DNA of 64,000 nt from contig NW_020170454.1 of assembly GCF_000524195.1 (NCBI RefSeq), positions 124,001 to 188,000 on the forward strand. Reading direction: 5' to 3'. The DNA is from Echinococcus granulosus. Taxonomy: Eukaryota > Platyhelminthes > Cestoda > Cyclophyllidea > Taeniidae. The translations under genes and the position numbers were made by a program. This document shows positions 36,379-51,300 of this stretch, one piece after another; the first letter of the stretch is position 1, and each line of letters opens with the position of its first letter. The notes under the pieces are model-generated. The model was not told where the DNA came from, searched no databases, and saw only the letters and a list, made by a program, of their open reading frames with translations.

Positions 36379-39300
36379 CTGAAGGTAAGGCAGAGTGTCA
36401 AGGATTTTTAACATAAAATGACCCGGTAAACTATTTAACTACGTTTGCTTTTTCTCACATGGAGAGTGAGAATTCTGTCCACATTACCTATGGTGGTGGT
36501 ATTATAACTACCACGCATGTTCATAATCAAGTCTTCTTAAGAATCAGATGTCAATTGACAGCTTTAGGGGTAGCCTAGATGAAGAATTTCCTGTACCTCC
36601 ATCTCCTGTGAAGGATGTGACAACGTTCATTGATGCCTTACAAGCAGCAGTGGTTATGCAAAAGGGGAACCTTTATAAGAACAATATCCATCCTACTGGA
36701 TGAATTCATCAAGATCTATGGGGGAAAACATTTGAGAATTGACAAACAGCAACCAAGATATCCATGTTTGGAGGTGGAAAATTGAAGGGGAGTAAGAAGC
36801 AGTCTCAAAAACTGGTATTTGTCATGAAGTCCTGCTCAGTCTACCCATTCTTCCAGTTTCCAACCTCTAGGGGTGTAGGCAATAAAAACTTTCTAATTCG
36901 TACCGCCAACAACATCATGAGGCAAATAAACGGAGGGGGAGGAGGTCAAAGTTCTAAATGTCTTAACGAGGAGGTAGGGGCTGTTTAAGTAATGGTAATG
37001 GTCGCAGTGTTCTACTTTGTTTATTTGAGGAGTAGAAACGCTGTGCCTTCTCTCATTTCCTTTCCACATTAAGTACAAAACTCTGTAGAAAGTCAAAACT
37101 ACTACTGCATCATTCGTAGATGGAAAATAGCTGAAGTCTAACGAATTACTTCTCTAACTAAATGGGCTCTCTTATATGTCCGGTGTATTCACACTACACT
37201 CCTATAAATTGGTAGGTGGGCCATGAATAAATAATTTACCTGAGATTTCCTATGGCTATTCTCTCGGTGGGTATGTGGAGGAGTCTTTCATAAAAATATA
37301 TGACAGAAAAAGATGCCGTAGATGTGAAGCCACCTCAATTGTTCTTGTCAAGTTGGTATAAATCTTTAGGTAGTGCTGGGTATGAGATCGATTCCCTCCT
37401 CAAAGTAGGCAAGTCTGCCTTTTAGAGGGAGAGAGGGGAGCACTTTCCTTCATTTTTAAGTGATAGTTTAGCTTCCACTCACATCCAAATATGATAGATT
37501 GATAGGTTACAAGCATCATATAGCCTTAGGTGATCAAGCAAAAATCGCCGAAGTACATTTCATTAATTGCGATCGGAAGTTCTTCAGCCCTGGGGCAAAC
37601 CTGTCACGTGAGCCTTTTTTCCCATCCCATGGTCGCCTTTACTTCACTACAATGCTGTCATGAGGAGAGGAGAGGAAGGGGGAGGGGAGCCAAAAACAGC
37701 ATTTCATAGGTCGTACGAATCACTCTATATGAGAGTAACATGAAGTTCCACTTATTCCATCTAAGCTATTACTCTACAATAATTATAGGCTCATCTTTGG
37801 AGGCAATTGGCCCTATCTCACCACTGAAACGGCTTTCAAACTTGGTTTCCCATCATGAGACTGCATTCAATCAGTCTATCCACAGCCCAAATTTCCTCAG
37901 ACATCTGTGGAAGTACTATGCTCCAACTTCAGAAGCATGCTTCAAACACTCCTCCATTCCATCCTGAATGAATACGTCTTCAAGCACTGCCTTTGCGCGA
38001 GTGACAGATGGTGCAACTAAGAAACAAAAAAAACACTTAGGGGTTTTCAGTCTTCTACAATTCAGACTCCGTGACAACCGTGCTACCCTCTCAGCTCCGT
38101 TGGACGTTTGTGACAAAGTGAATAGTAGAGCTACACCTCTTGGATGTTAATTATGCAAAATAACTTCCATTTGCGGTGGAGAATAAAGGAGAGATCAAAG
38201 TCGTTCTGAATAACTTCCAGGTCCCCACTTTGGGGGTAAATGCGATGCCTTGTGATGGCAAATTCTTACCTCATCACATCGGGCGCAGAGCATGTCGTTT
38301 TGAAGTTCACCGCACTGTAGAAACACCGAATCGGCATTCACCTTTGGCATGTAGGCATCTAGCAAAGGAGAAAGAGGCGAGACAGGTTTGAGATGAAGCC
38401 CCCAAGACTGGCGGACGATGCGTGGTTGCTACATTAGTTGCACGACGCCCAAAAACCAATGCATCCTATGCCCTCTGGTCAAAAATATTTATTTTTTGAT
38501 CAAGGAGGTGCATGAAACATACTCTTCTTTGGATTGCTAGATTGTGGCTACAATTCCACCACTATTCATTCGCCATTGATAATGAGGATGATGAGAACAA
38601 TTACTTGAAGACTAAGAATGTCTTTTTTTCTGTAAGCATTTGTTTGTTTTACCTTTTTAACCAATTTAGCACCCACTGTTTGAGGAAGGTCCAATATACC
38701 TGAGGGGTGTAATCAACACCTCCATTCGACAGGCGGTTACATCTAAATAAATCAGTAGACAAAAAAATCCAGCCTTCCTTCCTACCCTCCACTCCTTCTT
38801 TCTGGCTGCCTCCTTTCTTTCCTTTTTTTCTCCCTTCATTAGCGATTCACCTGCTTCTCTCACCAATTACATTCTCGCGCTGTGGGAAAATTAGAAATTT
38901 TATTCTAATTTGGTCGAAGAAATTCTCACGAAAATGCTCCCACAACCTGGGCTATTTACATCTCCATGTGCTAGATATGCTTTGGATATGTTAAAACACT
39001 TTTGTCGAATTTTTTTGGTTGTTTTAGTTGGTTTCCTTGAGAAACTTCACCTTGACGGAGGGAATGACAACCCGCCGAGAGTCGCTTTATTCGCTGCTCT
39101 GCGACTTCATTTGCGCAGCGTCGATTCCACCGCAAACTACACCCATCTAATTTACTGTCAGCTGGCTCAAAACACAAACCTTGCATTTTTCATAGGGAAT
39201 AGCAAAATTTAGTCGACAAAACTCCAGTTTTCCATGGAAAAATACCAGGACAATAGCAGCACGGAAATGCGATGACTAGACACATTTATCATTAATGTGA

Positions 39301-42300
39301 AAGCAGTAATTTTTTTGCCTTATTTTTGTTCCTTTTTTTTGAAAAATTTGACAAAAATATAAAATCCTGCTGGAGATGTCAACTTTGATCAACTGAAATA
39401 ACGCTGAAACAGTCTAGAATGCCACACTCTCATTCAGCCTCTCCTGATTGGCCACCAATGGGGTCAAGGTCAATCCACTTCCATCAAGTAGGTGAGATCG
39501 GGAACCATTCCGGGGCTCCAATGCAGTCATGTGCACGCACATCGAAGCCCTGCTTACCCACACTTCCTGCGCTAATAAAGACGTTCGTACCGAAGCTGCT
39601 GTTGCCTGATTACTCGGGTTGGAAACTCGGCAGGATCCGATATCCAACTTTTCGCTATTTTAATTGACTTCCAGCAAAATAAAGTTAAAGTAAAGATGGA
39701 CAAAATGAAAGGTATTGTTACCCTCAATGAAGCTGGAACAAGCGTCACTTCCATCGCTTCGAGTGATGGATGAATCACTGTCCCCACCATCGATGAAATT
39801 GCCTTCCACTGAATCCGTCATCGACTCATTTGGAAGACTCTATTTTTTGTTTTTCCAAAAAAAAGTAAATTTAGTTGAATCGAAAATACTGATCAAGAAT
39901 CTGATCTACCAAAAATGATTGATGGTTTACTAGGCTCGGGAAAAAAACTGAGATTGGGCACCCATTCATCTCTGGGATTTAAAGATTATAAATTAAGAAA
40001 AAATTGTTTACTTTATTTTAACATTCAGCGTTCTGGTCAGACCAGGACTTGTAATTTCACAGATAGGAAAAGGGACGTAGCGCAAAATGTCCACTTCAGA
40101 CATCGTTGATTAAAGGAGGTAGCGCCAACGGTCGCAGTGTGACCAACAGGGCGTGGAGGTAGAAGCACCTGTGGGCGAGGCCGTAAAATTCACGTGGATT
40201 TACTCAAACACTCGACGCTAGACCACAGAGGGATAGCTGATAGGTGCAAGGATCTCAAAATGACCCAGTGTTCCTGTTGACATTTTAACCAGGTTCTGTA
40301 CCGATGGTCGACGCGCCACTAAAGGGATAACTTTCCCGTTGGAGCGCCTGTTTCAAGCGTTTTCAACTGTACTAACAAACCCTACCGTGGTGGATAATAA
40401 GCCCACAAGTAAAACACGGAGTTATGTCAAAAAATGAACGCAGATTATTCTTCTTCCTTTTAAGGAAATAAAAAAGGTCCCGGTTTGACCCGAACGACTC
40501 TGGATGTGGAGTTTTTTTAGTGAAGCGTAACCCACTTACAAGATTACTGAATCCAAGGATATTGACACAAGTGAGGAGGAGAGATTTCTTGTCAGAGTTT
40601 ATGAATGTCGACTTGTTCGTTGAAAGCGAATTCGGTCGCGCAACTCCCTTCAATGATGTGGTGTCCGGATTTTCACTAAAATTGTAAAGGGAATCCGAAT
40701 ACTGTCTGTCGCTTAAATGGCTCGGTAAGCTTCCTACGCGACAAATGCTTTATACGAATTGGAGGTGGCAAGGCTGAGACCCTCTCCCTAATCCATCTGG
40801 CAGGCCAACTGTACCCACACTCTAGCGTAGGAACCTGTGCGGTAAATGTACCAAAATTTATGCATACATTCAAATCCCATCTTTTTGCCCGAGCGCTGAG
40901 ATTGCATCTTTCCCTTTACAGGTATGGAGGTAGAAGCAGGAAAGAGGCTTTTTTTTCGCTCCCTCCTGGATCTACGGAAAGCGTACTGGTTGGAGAGATT
41001 TTCCACTACATCTAGTCAAACGGAGAGGGGGGTAGAGAAGAATCATGAAAAGATTTCTTGAAATGAGAAAAAAATAGGAAAGTTTGAATTTTTAAGTTGC
41101 CATTAGATACGCTATGCCCCTAAGAGCTCCATGCAGTGTGACTTTCTGTGTGCCTTCTTTCCAACTCCAACCAATATGATGTCCTTGGCTAATAACTCCT
41201 TGGAATTGTTTGAACAGTTCTTTGTCGTCTTTTAGCAGCTTCAGCACCCGCTAGAGACTGGGCATTTGAATTCATATTTCGGCATCCAGATCAAATGTTT
41301 CTTTTTTAAAGAATAAATAAATAGAGCCTTGGCCGGCGACAAAATCACTCAAGGTGAAGTGAATTGGGGACTTCTAGGGACTCAGCAATACATATTTTTT
41401 GGCACTTCTACTACAAATAACATACATCAACAGTAAATGACAGAGTGGGCAGGCGAAGAAGACATCACATGATCACATTAAAAGCCCCACTAAATTATCA
41501 GGAGCAAATAGGCATTTTAGCCCTCACACGAAGGACATTACTGCACTAGTGACCTTATCTTCAACTTTGATCACGCTTTGATGGAGATAGGACCCAGTGC
41601 TGGTCTGACCAACTACGCTGGAGGCATGTGACATGTGGCATCCACTGTCATTCGTGTGACCGTAATTATCGTGGCCTGATCTACTGCATTAAAGATGACA
41701 CAAAAAAATGCCCATTTACAACGATGTGGTGGCTGGCGGCTTGTGACAACCGCCGTTGTTTAAAGCAAGCAAAGGTGGATGATAGAGTTAAAAACAGGAG
41801 CTGACAACAATCTGCAATTATTCATGCTAATTTTACCATATACTACTGATAAGACTACTGATAACATACTCGAGTAAGGATTGGTTGGAAGAAGTTGGCC
41901 TTTTGAAGTGTGAAAGAAGATCGTACCACCGATTGCGTTGCAGTTGTCTGATCATTTTATCCAGCCTTTGCAACAAGTCATCCCGTTTCTTGGCTTTGAT
42001 TGCTTCACGCAAAGCAAGAAATTGCTTTGTCTTTTCAACCTATAAAACGGAAAAACAGATGCTGACAGTACTTCAGAATTAGCCGTAAAAATCTAAAGTT
42101 TAACCCGTTGATTCATTTGGAAGGTTTGCCAGGAGGAAAGGTGCCTTATTTCGCAGGTGAACAAAGAAAGGAAAGATCACACCAGGTAGGAACCTGTACT
42201 TATTCCCTTCCATCCTTTGGCCAGAAAGACACTTTGCCGTCTCAAGGGAATCACCGAGATTGCAGCAACTGCTTCTCAGTTCTCCTTTATAAACAAACAA

Positions 42301-45300
42301 TGCGATTTTGCATTTCATCTTTAAGTCAAAGCCGCAATGGGGGCGATTAAAACCGGACCAAAAAGTTTTAACACGGAGTGACTGAGAATTGGAACAAAAC
42401 AGTTGTCTTCCGACAGGCTTTCTTTCAGTCGTGCAAGACAGTCAGACTTCGTGGGAGGCCTAGAGACAGGAGCCGCACCAGATCCAGTAATCAATATATT
42501 CTTGAAAGCAAAAGAATGAATAGTAGTTGTTGTGGGGGAGTAAAAGGTAACCATTCTAGGAAAAATTAGGCAAAATAAGTAACTTCGACAGGAGTGTTCC
42601 AGCTGCCAGGAATAGACAGAAGGACCTTGGTAGTGGGTGAAGATTTGTAGGGAACCGGGGGGCAAATCCTCAGTTTTTGAGGTTACTTTCCCCCTCTTTC
42701 GGTCGGTTTACTTAGTTCTATTTACCTCATCTAAATTTCCTGTAAACTTCATACATTCCAGAGGCACCGTCTATTCATGCATGATTTGAGGTGCATCCAA
42801 CTGGAGTCTTCCATGTGAATCACTTTCAAAGCCTCAGTTAATGTATGGTGCGGTCATTAAAAATTCCAACTCTTCATTCAAAATGTGAGTTGTCTAGTCT
42901 GTGGAGTAAGGTTATTTTAAAGCAAAACTCGTCTGGGAAATAAAAAAGTTATTCACTTCAAAGAGTAGGGAACCATTCGACTAAAATTGACTCTAAAACC
43001 CACCATCTGAAGGTTCTTCATATTTGACAGCCTTTTGTTTGGGGAGGGGGTGGGGAGGGGGTGGGGAGGGGGCCGAGCCTTTGTTTACCTCCGACTTACC
43101 GATTCAATGAATGCGAGTCTTTCCAATTTCATTTGATGCTCCACTATGAGAGAATCACTGCGTGGTCTCCATCCTCGAATATTCTCCTCACCACGTACAT
43201 AGGTGGAATTTAGCATATGCCTTGGTGTATGACGAGCTTCGGCTAAGATAAATAAACATTGAGGAGTAATTATTCGCTTGACAATCAGTTGACTGTTACC
43301 TGATGAGAGAGAGACTACTAAATTAAGTTGTTTTGAATAAAATAGTCCATTCGGATCAAAGACTAGCACCCTGAAAATACATTAATTGCTTACATTGGTT
43401 CGGCATCCTCCAAAATTGAAGGTCATATATCCCAGTTACATGGCGTAGGTCAACTTGATTCAACAGGGAACCAATCAGGGAGCGAATCGGTCTTGTTGTT
43501 GTAATAATTAGGAGAGAGGAAGAAAAAAAGTAATTACATATTAATCTTTCAAGAAGAGATAGGACAGTCGTTAGTAAAAAAGTCGTTTGCCCACTTCAAA
43601 CAGATGTCACGTTGGATTCAGAGTGTAGTACACATGAATTAACGTGTTTGGTAGGTTGTGTAATTCATCCTTATGGCAAAAGGTTGAAATTTTCTCGGTA
43701 CTCTCAGGACACAGCTACTCAATTTAGCCGTCTTTAAGTGTCTGTTCAGATGTGGAGGGCTTGATACGTCGAGGTCTCTCTAGCCTCATTCTCGACCTGC
43801 ATGCCTTCCACCATCATAACTCTTCATTATCTACACGACTAATTACAGGCACAAGTCCGGTTCATAGATAACCTTCACTTCTTTGACCTTCTTCTCACAT
43901 ATATGAGGGTTTGATTACTAGCGGACAGGGCAAAAGTTATTCGTCTAGATAGACGGATGTGTTAAATGAAGGATAACCGCATCTGGCAAAATTTAGCCTG
44001 ACTGTACCAAGTAGACCTTCCTGTCACCCCTGGTAATGTCTGTGGAAAGCTAATATACACTAAAATAATGGTCCTCGCTGGCCTACAGTACACATTAGTT
44101 TGACCTCCAGAATGTTGGACTTGATGCCTCTAGGTATACCGCCGTTCTCTCCTTTTATTCCCTCCTCTTTTTCTAGCCTAAGTAATAGCTCCTGAGGTGA
44201 GTAAGATGGAGTTGGACGAACAGGGAAACTGGAGTACAGTTTATTGCCTTAAAGGTCAACTTTTGACATTACTTTAGAGAAAGTAGCATAATGGAGAAGC
44301 AGTTAGGTGTGCACAGATCCGACGTAAAATGAATGTACAAGGTGGGAATCAGAAGACCTGTAGGACCTGTACTGGACAAGCCTGTTATGTCACTCACTGA
44401 TTTAGAGATGCAATTTGATTACTTCGCATTTGTTTAAAAAGCAAAATGATAGAAGGATGCCTGGAAAGCTCTGCTGATTGCCCACTTTTGGTGTATTTTG
44501 CTACCATATGCGGATGACAAGCGAATTGGGCTCGTTGTGAGAGAAATTCCACAGAACTGGAAGGGGAATAGAGTGGCTATTAAAATGAACAAATATCGCC
44601 TCACTGCAATTCTTTCTGCTATCCTCCAACAAGATTGCAGAAGCCATTCATTTTGTCCCTCGAGTGGGCACGCATTGCTGATACTCCTCCACCTTTCAAG
44701 TGGCCTTACGGTGCAGACTAAATCAAATCGGACTTCAATGGCTTTGATGCCCACCTTCATTTTGCCACCTTGAAGGATACCGGATATGTGGACAAGAAGA
44801 GCACATATTTGTCAGTGAGAATGAGTTATCAAGAGGCGTAATATCGTCCGATCTATGATAAACTCCTCCGATCCTCCTTGCTCCCGAATGAGGAATGACT
44901 TGTGAGCTTGATCAAAAGTTAAAGGAGGGAGTGGCGGTTAAATAAACATGCCTATTTGCAGCCACAATCCCTGAACTTGACAAGAGAATAAGAGCTATTA
45001 GGGCTTTACAGGTACAACCCACTTTCATTGTATCATCTTTACTCAGCTAGTGAATTCTAAAGTGGAGTTTCGTACTTTAGGTTCTGCAACTCATTCTTGG
45101 AACTTCTAAACAGCGTTCCCTTAAGACAATCCCTGGAAAACCTCCTTTGGAGGCAAAAAAGCAAGTGAAATTTTAGGAGAAATTTGTAGACAGTCATCTG
45201 TTGACTTCAGATGCAACTCACGAGGCGTAGAAGAAGGTATAGAAGGAGAAGGAAGGTATCGGAAAGGAATCAGAATCTGCTGTGTTACTTATTTTTTGAC

Positions 45301-48300
45301 ATTACAAACACTTTTGATTCCGCGCCTCATTTGTTTTTACGAGCTTGGTTAAACACAGTTTTTATACCAACATTATTTCATTTCCGTGCCCTAATTTCTT
45401 AACTTGAAGAAATGGCTACCCTTCAAAAAGAAGGTTTAAAAATTGGATTAAGTAGACAGAGAAGGCAAAAAGTCATTTACCTGGGTACAGTAATGGTAGA
45501 GGAGCGTGGAAATATGATCATGGCAAAATCCTTGGTAATACAAATGGGATCAAGGCTACAGCTCAGTTGAACGTAACAGGACATGGTGACGTAGACAGTA
45601 TGACCTTTTGGGGTCACTCGATTGAGAAAGCCACAGCCGTGCAGTGAGCTATCCCAGGCCGCTTCAAAACGGTAGAATGTTCTAAAAACAACAGCAAAAA
45701 TCAGCAACACTGAATGTAACTACAAGTACTACCTTAAATAATGCACATCAGAACGAATAAATCGTACATTCCACTCATTTACTTATCTGTGCCCTTGGAA
45801 AGGAGTCATGTTCCCCTTGGCAGGGAACCAAGGTATTTTTAGAAAGGCATGACACCGAGCAGAAATTGGTCTGGTGTTCCACAGTTCCCCACCCCGTATT
45901 GGCCTATCTGGACTATTTATCTAGGGCTTTCTGCATCCATGCCTATTTTTAGCTAAACAGGCATTTCAACCTCCGCGAACCACCCATCATGCTATGATGC
46001 CACGATCTTCTGTTAATGTCATTTCTACAAACAGCCAAATAACATCTCTGTAGATTTATGGTAAGGGTTAATACAGATTTGTGCACATTGGAACCCCGTC
46101 AGGGAGACTTGGAAGGCTACAGTGGAGGTAGTGACAATCGAAGACGATCCAAATGAACAACGCTACGGGTTTCGGTTCAACGCTACGATGGAACATCATG
46201 CAGATTTGAAATATTCGCTGCTCCGGTTGGCGGAGAAAGTGGAATGAAAACTTGTCCACTTTAGACAGTTTCTATAACAACCCCTAAAGAGATATCTCTA
46301 CGTAATATCTACCAATCCTAAGCAGTTACAAGAGAGTGAGCCTCCAGGATGTGACCTACAAAAGCGGTGGGATGTCTTCCGGCATTAATAAAAAAATAAT
46401 TCATGTTTGTCTCACCAATAGTTTCGAAGCATGGTAAGAGGTAGAAAGATAACTGTTTGAATTGCCCTTCAGTCTCTGCAATTTCAGTGGTGATGTTCTG
46501 CCCATATTCCTCCTTTTAATGGCCCACCACCTCTTCCGTGTATCCACAAACTCAAACTCTTTGCAATGCCTTCAGGGTGAGCTCGTATCCTCAAAATAGC
46601 TTTTTTGGAAAGCATCGTACTCACTTGTTCCAAATTCCCTTCTTAGAAGTGCTTTGACGACCTAAATCTGTTGATATGTTAGATGGTAAGATTGCCCTTT
46701 TCTTGGACGATTTCCGTGCTGCTGTCTAGGCGGATTACTTGGTCAGCAGAATCCGTGATAAATGAAACTCGTTGAAGTCGGCCTCAACTGTTGAAGCTCA
46801 AAACATTCTTCCACCCTGACAACTGGCTGAAAGCCTTAGAAATGCAGATTCTAATCAAATCTCTGGAGCCTTTGACGTTTTATGCGGTGGCGTATCCATA
46901 TAAAACTCGGAAAATATGCATAAAGTTAAGTGATCAATACTATATTCCCTTTCACCTTTCATGAAGGTGCCACTTCGACTTATGTTCGATGCCGAGGTAT
47001 CGCCCTGAGGCCTAGGGACATAGACTTCAAATTTCCGACAAAAAACCACTGTGTGGCACTGGAAGATAAACGAAGAAGGGAGGTAAACGTGAGTTAAAGA
47101 AGATCTCATAAACTGTGCTTTTTTTCAAAAACAACGCAATTCCTATTTCTCACACACGCCAAATGAAACAAAAGATCTCTTAATTTCCGACTTTACTGCA
47201 AAATATGGTGGTCACGAATTAAGAACTTCTCTAAATTATGTAACAAACAATTCAACAACTGTGAATTATTTAAATGAAGCGCTCGAATTTTCGTGGAAGT
47301 AGAGTGTACGGCGGAGCTGGGAGGCGACTAGCATGGCCCGAAGGATGTGCCGCCGTAGAGCGGAAGCAGTACTACCCGCGGAGACTGAAGCGTCTGCACA
47401 GGCCAACACCCCCAGTTAAAGAGGACACCAAACGCAGTGCTTAAGTAAGGACACGAACTTCTTACCTTTTAAGGGACTTTAAACCACATCTTCTGTTAAA
47501 GGTATTCACTTTCCATTTGTTAACTCAGAGGCTATTTCGTACTCAGGCATTAACTTCTAGCAAAAAAAGTCACAAATTCCACCAATGCTGTATGGTGTAG
47601 AGACAAATTGGACAAATCAGTGCCACAAATAAACGATTTGCTCCTAGCCTGGGAAAAAAAGTAAAGCTCTGCATTTTTGCTTCACCCCGATCTTTATGAA
47701 TTGTTATACAGAACTGTCAAGTTCCCTTTCGGGAAAGAAAGAAGAAGAAAGCAAATTTTACTACTTCCTGTTTACCTTATCTAATCAAAGACACCTAAAC
47801 AGTTATTTGTAGAACGACCTTAATAAATTCGGCAGATGATGTAAAGCAAAGATCTTCCACCTACTGGATCGCCATTGGATAGGCCTGCTGGACATCGATG
47901 GGATCATCAAAGCCAAATCGTGAGCATCTCAAATGTTCAGGCACTTTATCCTTTCACCCAAGCAACATTAACAAATGACATACTTGACCTTTTTAGAAGT
48001 GGAAAAAAAGTAATCCACTTTCAGTTTGCCTTTTTTTCCCTGTGCCCTGCTTCCCTCCTTTTTCGGTCCACCCCTCATTCTCCTCATTATTGGTTTAATG
48101 CTCAAATGTGACGTCCGAGTTGCCTCTTGCATAATTTATAGGACATTGAACACTATAAATAAACTTTATTAGAACTAATTAAAAGTTCTGGCTGGCTTTA
48201 TGAGTGGGAGGTATGATTGCAACCGGTGGGATTGTAAGTTCACTTTAAATTTGCTTGATGTCGCGAGTGAATTCCGCAGACAGAAGTCGGAAAGGCGTAC

Positions 48301-51300
48301 TCAACTGCCAATGTGACGATGTTAAAATGTCATCAACAGCGTTGTCAATTATTTCTTCCCCTTCCTCATCTACCTTAGCATTTCTACGACACATGTCTTA
48401 CATTTAGGCAGCGGAACGTTTTTTTCTTCCTTGGATAAAAACAGTGATGTAGTAGATATCAAATGGGGGGAAGGTTTCTCACCTAGTTCATGCCTACAAC
48501 CCTTCCTGGAGGGTCCATACTTTTCTACTTCAAGCACGTAATTTGTTTTTTTCGCTCATTTTCTGCTTTTAGGAGGTCAGATAAATGTCTGCTATTGAAT
48601 GTTTCATGCGGAGTGTTCGATGTAGTAGACTATTCGACAGACCCCCAAGTTTCTGCTCCTTTCTGCCAGACGAGGAGCTATAACTTAACTATACTAAGGC
48701 AACAGGAGATAAATTTATTTCAAAATACAAGTCTTCGCATGATTTATGGCCCAAGTTAGAAGTATGGAGTCATTTTAAAAGAATAAACAAGGTGTATTCA
48801 ATGGATCAATTTGTCATACCCATAAAATTGCAGTCTTTGCCCCGTCGTTATAGAATCATAAAGAATGTACTCACTATATGATGTATGCTTGGAGTAAATA
48901 GGCCTCTTCAATCTCCTATTGGAGGTAATGGATCCCTGGTACTAGTCACACGGCCCTACATTCTAATAATAAAGTCACTACAAGAGGTAAACAATGTCGA
49001 TTTTGCTGGCTAGGTGTAATGACAAAATGGCGGAGTTGGAGGGCATCTACCATGGATGGTTGAGCCAACAATGGGAAGACTGTGACAGCTACCCCAATCT
49101 TGAGTTCTCCTTTGTAGTAGTAAATGGAACTAGACCTGATTTTATGGAAATTAAGAAAAACAATGCAGTGGGCACACACACCTGACTGAAGCTCCCTTTC
49201 TCCTCCATGTAGCAATAAAGCCGTAACAATATGGAAAAGCGAAAGAAAAGGGGGATACAGTCTTGAGATGTCTTTAAGAAATTGTTCTTTGAAAATGTTC
49301 TCACTGCGAAAAATCTCTTGGTTCTAAGTAGCACAAAACAAATTAATTCGAAGCAGCTTCAAATTCATGCTGTTGTGGAGAAGGGACCGTTGGGGGTGCC
49401 TGTAATGGTCCCACCACTCTCCCACTCCCTTTTACAGTTATGTGAAAATCACTTTCTGAAGTCAGCACTTTTGCGGCGCTTTCAGATGCATCACAGAGGA
49501 GACTGCAGCACTACACTGTCATATCATTCTTAACCGTAAAATAACAGTGAAGTGCCACGAACTTACCTGTCATCCCCTGCCGGCGGTAGATAATGAGTGG
49601 GAAACACAGAGAGTGAAAAAATTCGTGTATGCGCATCGGTGAAGTGGAATTCCGGCGTGTCTCGTGCCCTTCCAACTACCACTTTCGGCAGGTCAACAAA
49701 TTCCACCGGTGGAGAGGCACTTTCCCTCGCCTCGTGGATAATCGTCACAGCGAACCGGCGTTGAAGACCCTGGTGAAGCATAAAGACACCCTGACTGGGC
49801 GAGTCGCTAGATCGGTGCACTGGAACGGAGGTGTATCTTGAGTCAAAAAGAACAAAGAATTCTTTTCGATGTCACCTTTTCAACGGAAACAGTTTTTTGC
49901 AGTAACACTCTAAGGAAAACAGTTGATATGAAACAGAAAAGTGATTTTCAGTGGCATTTTTAGACAAAAGAAGCAATTAATCAAATTATGTAGACCAAAA
50001 CTATTGAGGATGTTGTTCTATCACTCAAATGATAACTTGTTTACGTTAAAAGGCGGCTGATAAAACAAGAGAACGATTGGGTGGATTGCAATGAAATTGC
50101 GATAAAATACGTATTTGCAGTTGTTCAGGCACAAAAACGAAGCGTTTTTAATTACACTATGGCCTAAAAATAGCTCCAAAGAGACTAATGCAGCTGATCG
50201 GTTGTCAGGCCTATCGCTTACATCTCCTCTATAGTTTGTTTGACCTTCTTGAAGTGGACAACATCTGTTTGAAGTCACAAGGCCACTGTATTCCCAGATG
50301 CCAAGGTTGCCACCTTCAGTTGGTCAACTTCTGATGAAGAAAAACAACAAACTTATTTTCTCAAGGCTTGAGCAGTTTTGTTTGTTCATGTCTTTCGTGC
50401 AGCCTCATCGCCTTGTCCCCTCCAAAAAAGTTGAATACATTTTAACTGAACAGAATATATACTACTTAATTAGCTGAATGAGTAGCCAAGTTCTTAAATT
50501 TTATACCTAAATGGGAGATTTCTCAAATAGCCTTAAATCAGACAAATTAGGGTGTTCATAACACTGAAATCCGGGACTCTTTCTGTAGTTTTTGTTGGCA
50601 TAGCTGTCCCTAAAGAACTGGAGTGCTCTATTTTGCCATTATATTCTCTCTTTAGCACCTGGTAGAGGAGGCATGAAAGTCGGCTCATCATACTCTCTTC
50701 AAAACTATTTCTACACCAAGGTTACAACTCATTTTGAAATTGCAAGATCAGTCGGTGAGCCAGAGAGAAGTGGTCATATGACTTATTCAGGTAGGACTAA
50801 TCACTAATCCAATCCTTCCACCCTTACCGTTTTTACCACGGATGTGGATAAGTTGAAATGATAGTGAAGAAAATCACCAAAATTAATCGGATTTAAAAAT
50901 CCCTTCTCGTTTAGTTGTGCACGACTTATTCTCACCGACAGGTGAAACGTTTCATCAATGCAGCTCAAGCACTTCCAGTTAGTGTAGCTGTTGAGTATTT
51001 CCACAACCTCCAAAGCGCTTCTCTTTAGAGGTTCTTGCATCTTTTCACAAGCTTCCTTTTGTCGAACGTCCTAGGCACATTTCACTATTTTCCTCTGATT
51101 GGCACAACAAGGTCATGACCTTGACTCGGGATGCTGTGCTCCACTTGCACACAGGATGTTTACACCAGAGACCTCCACCGTTCTTGGAGCCTCCACCTCT
51201 TGATTATTTCGATGGGGAAATCAACAGACTCTGCGCTCACACACATCAACAGTAGCTCATGGCAGTAGCGATTCGATATTTTCCATCACCCCGTTCTTCA

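Noticed and set aside
46855..47109. Exon-like segment in an unc-104 intron with a good acceptor and a GTGAAAG donor
   Set aside because: Start and end phases do not fit the flanking unc-104 exons (2 and 2), and there is no similarity to KIF1A.
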